From: Chara braunii
Lineage: Eukaryota; Streptophyta; Charophyceae; Charales; Characeae
Direction of reading: 5' to 3'
NCBI GenBank assembly: GCA_003427395.1
Contig: BFEA01000198.1
Span: 385,524-420,654 of the forward strand
DNA: 35,131 bases
In this document: in pieces, positions 31,563-35,131 of the stretch
Layout of the letters: each line of letters opens with the position of its first letter
Position numbering within the stretch: the first letter of the stretch is position 1
The notes under the pieces: model-generated
The model's input: only the letters and a program-made list of their open reading frames with translations
What the model was told of the DNA's origin: nothing
The model's database searches: none
Made by a program: the position numbers and the translations under genes

Positions 31563-32514
31563 TAAAAGCCTGGAACAGTTTACCACCAGAGGGACGTGTT
31601 AATCCAGTGACCAAGGAGGAAGTGCAGACCCAGCTGTTGTTTGAAAATCCTCGAATTACATTTGGGGATGGCGAGTGGTTCAAGGCGGACGACTCCATTG
31701 GTACTTTTGGTGCAGCCTGGTTCGGAAGGGATTGGTCACTATTGGGGACTTGTGGAACCCAATTCTAGGAACTTGGAAAACGCTGCCTGAGTTGTTGGAG
31801 GTCCTGCATCCACTGAGGAATGTGGAATCTCATAGGAATCAGCTGCTGGAGGCCATTTCGGAGGAGTGGCATCGACTTTTGAGTCCGGAGGGAGTGGACC
31901 CAATTAACACCTGGTACTGTCCAGAAAAGGATGGGTCAGCTGAAGTCTGGAAGGTGTTGGAGATTCTTCCAAGTGGATTTCGAAGAGTACAGGTCTGGTC
32001 CTGTCAACAGCACTCAAACGAACTGTGCCTCTTGAATGAAAAGGTAGTCATGACTTGGGAGAACCTTCCCCAGGCAAGAGTGGTGGAGCTCGGGGGTACC
32101 ACGGAGCAAAAGAGAAAATGGGTTTGGATAGGGCATACACCGCTGAGGAAACTATGTATTGACCCTGATTCATGGTCGTGGCATATGGGAGGCACGCACA
32201 GTACTAAGCTTCGGTTATCTGAGTATTCGGTAGCGAAGGGCTACAAGTTGAGATTAAGCAGGGGGAACAGATCTTCTCCTACGGAAGATGCAATCAGAAG
32301 GTGGCAGGCAGTAACATCAGAAGATTTGTCAGACGCGGGTTCGTCCTTCTTAAACCTTTGGGATACGCTGTCTAAACTCCCGAATGGTAAGCAAGTTTCC
32401 ATCTTATGGATGATCTCCTTGCTAGTGACCCCCTCTACCGTGTGGTTAACAAGCAGAGGAGTGCAGGTCGAGATTAAGTGTTCGCGTTGTTCTTGGCCTT
32501 TCGAATCAACGCGT
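31545..32514 (+). pseudogene. LINE-B ORF2, C-terminal region up to the solo LTR
   Basis: Two more frameshifts (near 31545 and 31730) are needed to follow the protein: FWREVIKAWNSLPPEG, then VTIGDLWNPILGTWKTLPEL and the following long frame. It ends inside the zinc finger: CSRCSWPFESTR is followed directly by the solo LTR. The finger resumes at 34836 with HLWWEC, giving CX2CX8HX4C, the same spacing as LINE-A. Confidence 0.85.
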
Positions 32515-34831
32515 TGTGACACCCAACCTCACGCCCGGCGCGACTTCCTGGTCGGAGTAGGGTGTGGGCCTGGAAGTGCGAAAAGGGGTGTGCCAAGGAT
32601 TTTTGGAAGGTGGGGGTGGAGTCCCAGGTCGGAACTGAGATCTCCAGTGGCAAGGTTCAGGGGCATAGATGCAATAGAGCAATGGGAAAATTTACGGGCG
32701 CGGGCTGACACGTTGGTGGCGCGGGGCCGTCCGATCCTGATGCGATCGCCAGTTCTGAGAGCCTGTCGAGGCGGCCCTTGGGGCTCACGTCTGCGGGGCC
32801 CGCCACAACACAAGGCGTGGGTTGGTGGGAACTAGGCCCAGGTGTCGAGGCTTCGGGGGTTCGGGTATGGGCACGCCGCCTGCAGCTTCGGCACGGGGTG
32901 GAGGGCCAGTAGGGTGCTATGGAATTCCACGGTACTACTGTAAGCTGATGATAGGGGAGGAGGAGGTGGTATGGCGGGAAATTAGTGGCGATAAGGGCGA
33001 AGCCGGGAGTTATGAAATACTGCGTGTTGTACGTGTTTGGGTAGTCGGGTCCCCGCGGGTTGCTTCGTACGGCGAGATGGAATTCCCTAGCGCAGAATCT
33101 ATCGTTCTCAGTGAGGCAGGGGAATACCGGGTTCCTCAAATTTCCCCGTAATCGGAGCTGCTCTCCTTCCCAAATTTCTCAGTACCCAAAATACGACTCG
33201 TAATCCTTGGAATTCCAAGATACGTCGGAACTCCCCGAGCTCGTCATTCTTTCATCACTCACGCCTTGGGGGATGAGTCAATCGGGGAGATCACCGCTCG
33301 TAAGTGCGTAAAATAGATGCGATCGAGTCACACTTACGCGCACTTACGCGTGATGGGTACCCCGATCCCTATGGACATCGACTCCTACTTCAGTGAGGGG
33401 GTGGCTACGCGCATCGGCGAGTCCGAGTGGTATGGACACATGTAAGCCACGCTCCGTCCAGTCGCACTTGCATGTGCCCATATGGCACGTCGGATGGTGT
33501 GCTCCAGACTACCCGTAAGATACGACAAGGCAACACACTCTATTGATCACGCCAACGTGCAATCCCCATTTTCACTAATCATGTACGAGGGTTCGAGGGA
33601 AACGATCAAAAACGAAAAGCGAGGATGCGCGAACCGTCCGTACATCATTTGCACGAGAGGATTCCGGAGAAGGAAAGAAAAAGGAGAAAACATCGATGAA
33701 AAACCAAATCAGACAACAGGACGAGTATATGGCCGCAAAGACAAGGGCGAATTGCCCGTAATTGACAGCAAAATTTATATACAGAGATAAAAAAGGGAAC
33801 GAAAAGAAAAGCGCAAATCCATGTCCATCCTCAATCTCAACTCTCTCTCCTCTCTCTCTCTCTCCGATGTCGACAGTCCGTCGTCGAGCACCAACACACG
33901 AAGCCGTCACCCCGCTTAGTCCTCCTGCGCAGGTTAGGTTCGCTCCGCGCCCACAGTCCGTCGTGGCCCGCGTCAACCCCTCGCATTCGGGACCAGCTCG
34001 TCGGGTCGCCCGACTCCCACTTCACTCACCTCTTACTCCGCTCGTGTGCCAACCCTCTCGATCGCGCAACCCCGAGCTTCCAGCAACTGTTAAGAGAGCA
34101 AGTTAATCGCGCAGCCGGAATTTATAGCGTGCATGCATGCGCGAAGAACACGGAATTACAAGGACGTAGATAGATGGGGGAGAGGCAGTGCCTATGTTTG
34201 CATGGCCGGGCCGCGGCATGGGGGACGTACCCAGTCCACGCATCGATTCGAACATCCACACGCGGCTACCCAATGTAGGCAGGGAGGGGGAAGGAAGAAA
34301 CGAGGCGGGAAGAACAAGAAGCAAGAAACAGAAAGATACAGTTACAAAAGTATGCGCCAAAAATTACAGTTGCAAAAGGATTGAGGCGCCAATCAATCAA
34401 GGTTCCGGCGCAGCAGCAAGAAAGAGCGCGCGAACACGCAGAGCAGCGCCCCAGAAAAACAGAAATTCCAAAAATTCCTAAATTCCTAGCTAGTCTGCCG
34501 AAGAGGTCCGAAAAGAAAATCAAAATTCCGAAGACAGTATGGCTCCGACCAAGATTCGAAAAGAAAATTCAAGAAATAAATTCAAAAAGAGACACCGAAA
34601 TTCCCGCGCGATGTCTGCGCGCCCGCGCATTCCGCATCCGTCAAAGTTTCGCCCCCTTTTCCCCGTGTATTCCCGAATTGTTCCCAACTGTCATCAGGGG
34701 TTCGTGCGAGAACGAAGAAACAACAAAAAAACTTTAAAAAAGCAAGGACACACATGCAATTTTTCATCAACCCGTCCAATCGACGTGGGACCCCGCTTAG
34801 CACTTCGCGTTACAGAAGCTAGTTCGTCACT
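32515..34831 (-). repeat. Solo LTR of the gypsy family, inverted orientation
   Basis: Reads as an LTR on the minus strand. The plus strand starts TGTGACACCCAACCTCACGC (complement of the LTR 3' end) and finishes GTTACAGAAGCTAGTTCGTCACT (complement of the LTR start, with CACT for CACA). Length is about 2.3 kb, close to the two full LTRs, with a short GA tract. It is flanked by GCGT on both sides (32511-32514 and 34832-34835). No internal region is present, so it is a solo LTR left by LTR-LTR recombination. It is more diverged than the other two are from each other. Confidence 0.9.
32905..33150 (-). pseudogene. LTR-embedded ORF, central part in the solo LTR
   Basis: On the minus strand the block NLRNPVFPCLTENDRFC through GPDYPNTYNTQYF, PPYHLLLPYHQLTVVPWN and IAPYWPSTPC matches the ORF of the two other LTRs in frame. 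Upstream, a TGA separates an equivalent of the N-terminal part. Downstream of the Cys pair the sequence diverges (Pro/Ser/Thr-rich reading to 32657), so the C-terminal part is replaced. Nearly identical amino acids are coded with different third bases. Confidence 0.5.
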
Positions 34832-34857
34832 GCGTCACCTTTGGTGGGAATGCCTAG
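34832..34857 (+). pseudogene. LINE-B remnant after the solo LTR
   Basis: GCGT (target duplication) followed by codons for HLWWECL, which complete the zinc finger interrupted at 32514. Only 26 bases remain before the next element begins. Confidence 0.8.
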
Positions 34858-35131
34858 TGTAGCGGACCTCGGGTTGGCCTGTGAGACCAGCCCCTTGGCC
34901 TGTTCTCACAGGCCTGTGTTATATTCGGGGTAGGCCAGTCCAGGCCGGTACCTCTGTCGGTACCAGCCAGTCCAGTCCAGTCCCGTCAGTCCGCTGGGGT
35001 ATACCCCAGCCATTATCTGTTTTCAGGCTCATTCCTCACTTGCACATTTTGGAGTACGTGCGTTGGAGTCTTGCGTGGGGAGCTGCGTTGTGCCATCTTG
35101 CTCCCCCCTTCTTCCTCCATCTCCATCTCTG
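34858..35131. other. Start of a further, palindrome-rich element (cut by window end)
   Basis: LINE-B similarity stops at TGTAGCGGACC, a plausible LTR or element start. Within 150 bases lie an 11-bp perfect inverted repeat (34876-34886 with 34904-34914), paired GGTACC hexamers (34947 and 34959), repeated CCAGT units, and an 18-bp perfect palindrome GCTGGGGTATACCCCAGC (34993-35010). The last 40 bases are pyrimidine-rich. No coding frame is recognised. Confidence 0.5.

Larger units (their letters stand above)
25510..34857 (+). mobile_element. LINE-B: L1-type non-LTR element with ORF1 and ORF2, split by a solo LTR
   Basis: Carries ORF1 with a zinc knuckle (26014-28629), then ORF2 with an AP-type endonuclease, L1-type RT and C-terminal finger (28722-32514, resuming 34832-34857). 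This is nearly complete at the 5' end. Its 3' end is cut off by another element at 34858. At least five frameshifts and several stops are present. Confidence 0.88.

Overview
The window looks like a fragment of a large, repeat-rich eukaryotic nuclear genome. Essentially everything recognisable is transposable-element or satellite sequence. I see no host gene, rRNA or tRNA that I can support. The mix (Penelope-like element with an N-terminal GIY-YIG domain, L1-type LINEs, Ty3/gypsy element with an initiator-Met primer site, long GA tracts, assembly Ns) fits a green-lineage genome. My best guess is a charophyte alga such as Chara, but this is inference from element style, not proof.

Layout. 1-1358 is a satellite of about 91-92 bp monomers in two diverged subfamilies, followed by CT/TA microsatellites and a gene-free stretch with a few Ns (1701-2785). 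2786-6223 is a decayed Penelope-like retroelement whose GIY-YIG endonuclease lies before the reverse transcriptase. 6895-7798 is an isolated gag relic of another LTR element. 7799-9840 holds nothing I can identify.

From about 9860 to the right edge the window is a nest. LINE-A (5' truncated, about 9860-11176 and 23605-25438) is split by a 12.4 kb Ty3/gypsy element (11177-23600) with two LTRs of about 2.5 kb and a 4-bp target duplication ATGC. Its order is PBS, gag with zinc knuckle, protease, RT, RNase H, a PHD-like finger, integrase, then extra ORFs where an env gene would sit. LINE-B (about 25510 to 34857) has ORF1 and an endonuclease-RT ORF2. It is split by a solo LTR of the same gypsy family in the opposite orientation (32515-34831, target duplication GCGT). 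It then breaks off at 34858 in another element rich in perfect palindromes.

Most interesting points: (1) an ORF inside the gypsy LTR, shared by all three LTR copies, whose differences fall largely at third codon positions; (2) the PHD-like finger between RNase H and integrase, with no chromodomain visible; (3) an ATGA stop/start overlap between pol and the extra 3' ORF; (4) the permuted Penelope-like element. All coding regions carry stops and frameshifts, many of the stops explicable as CGA-to-TGA, so every element here looks dead as it stands.
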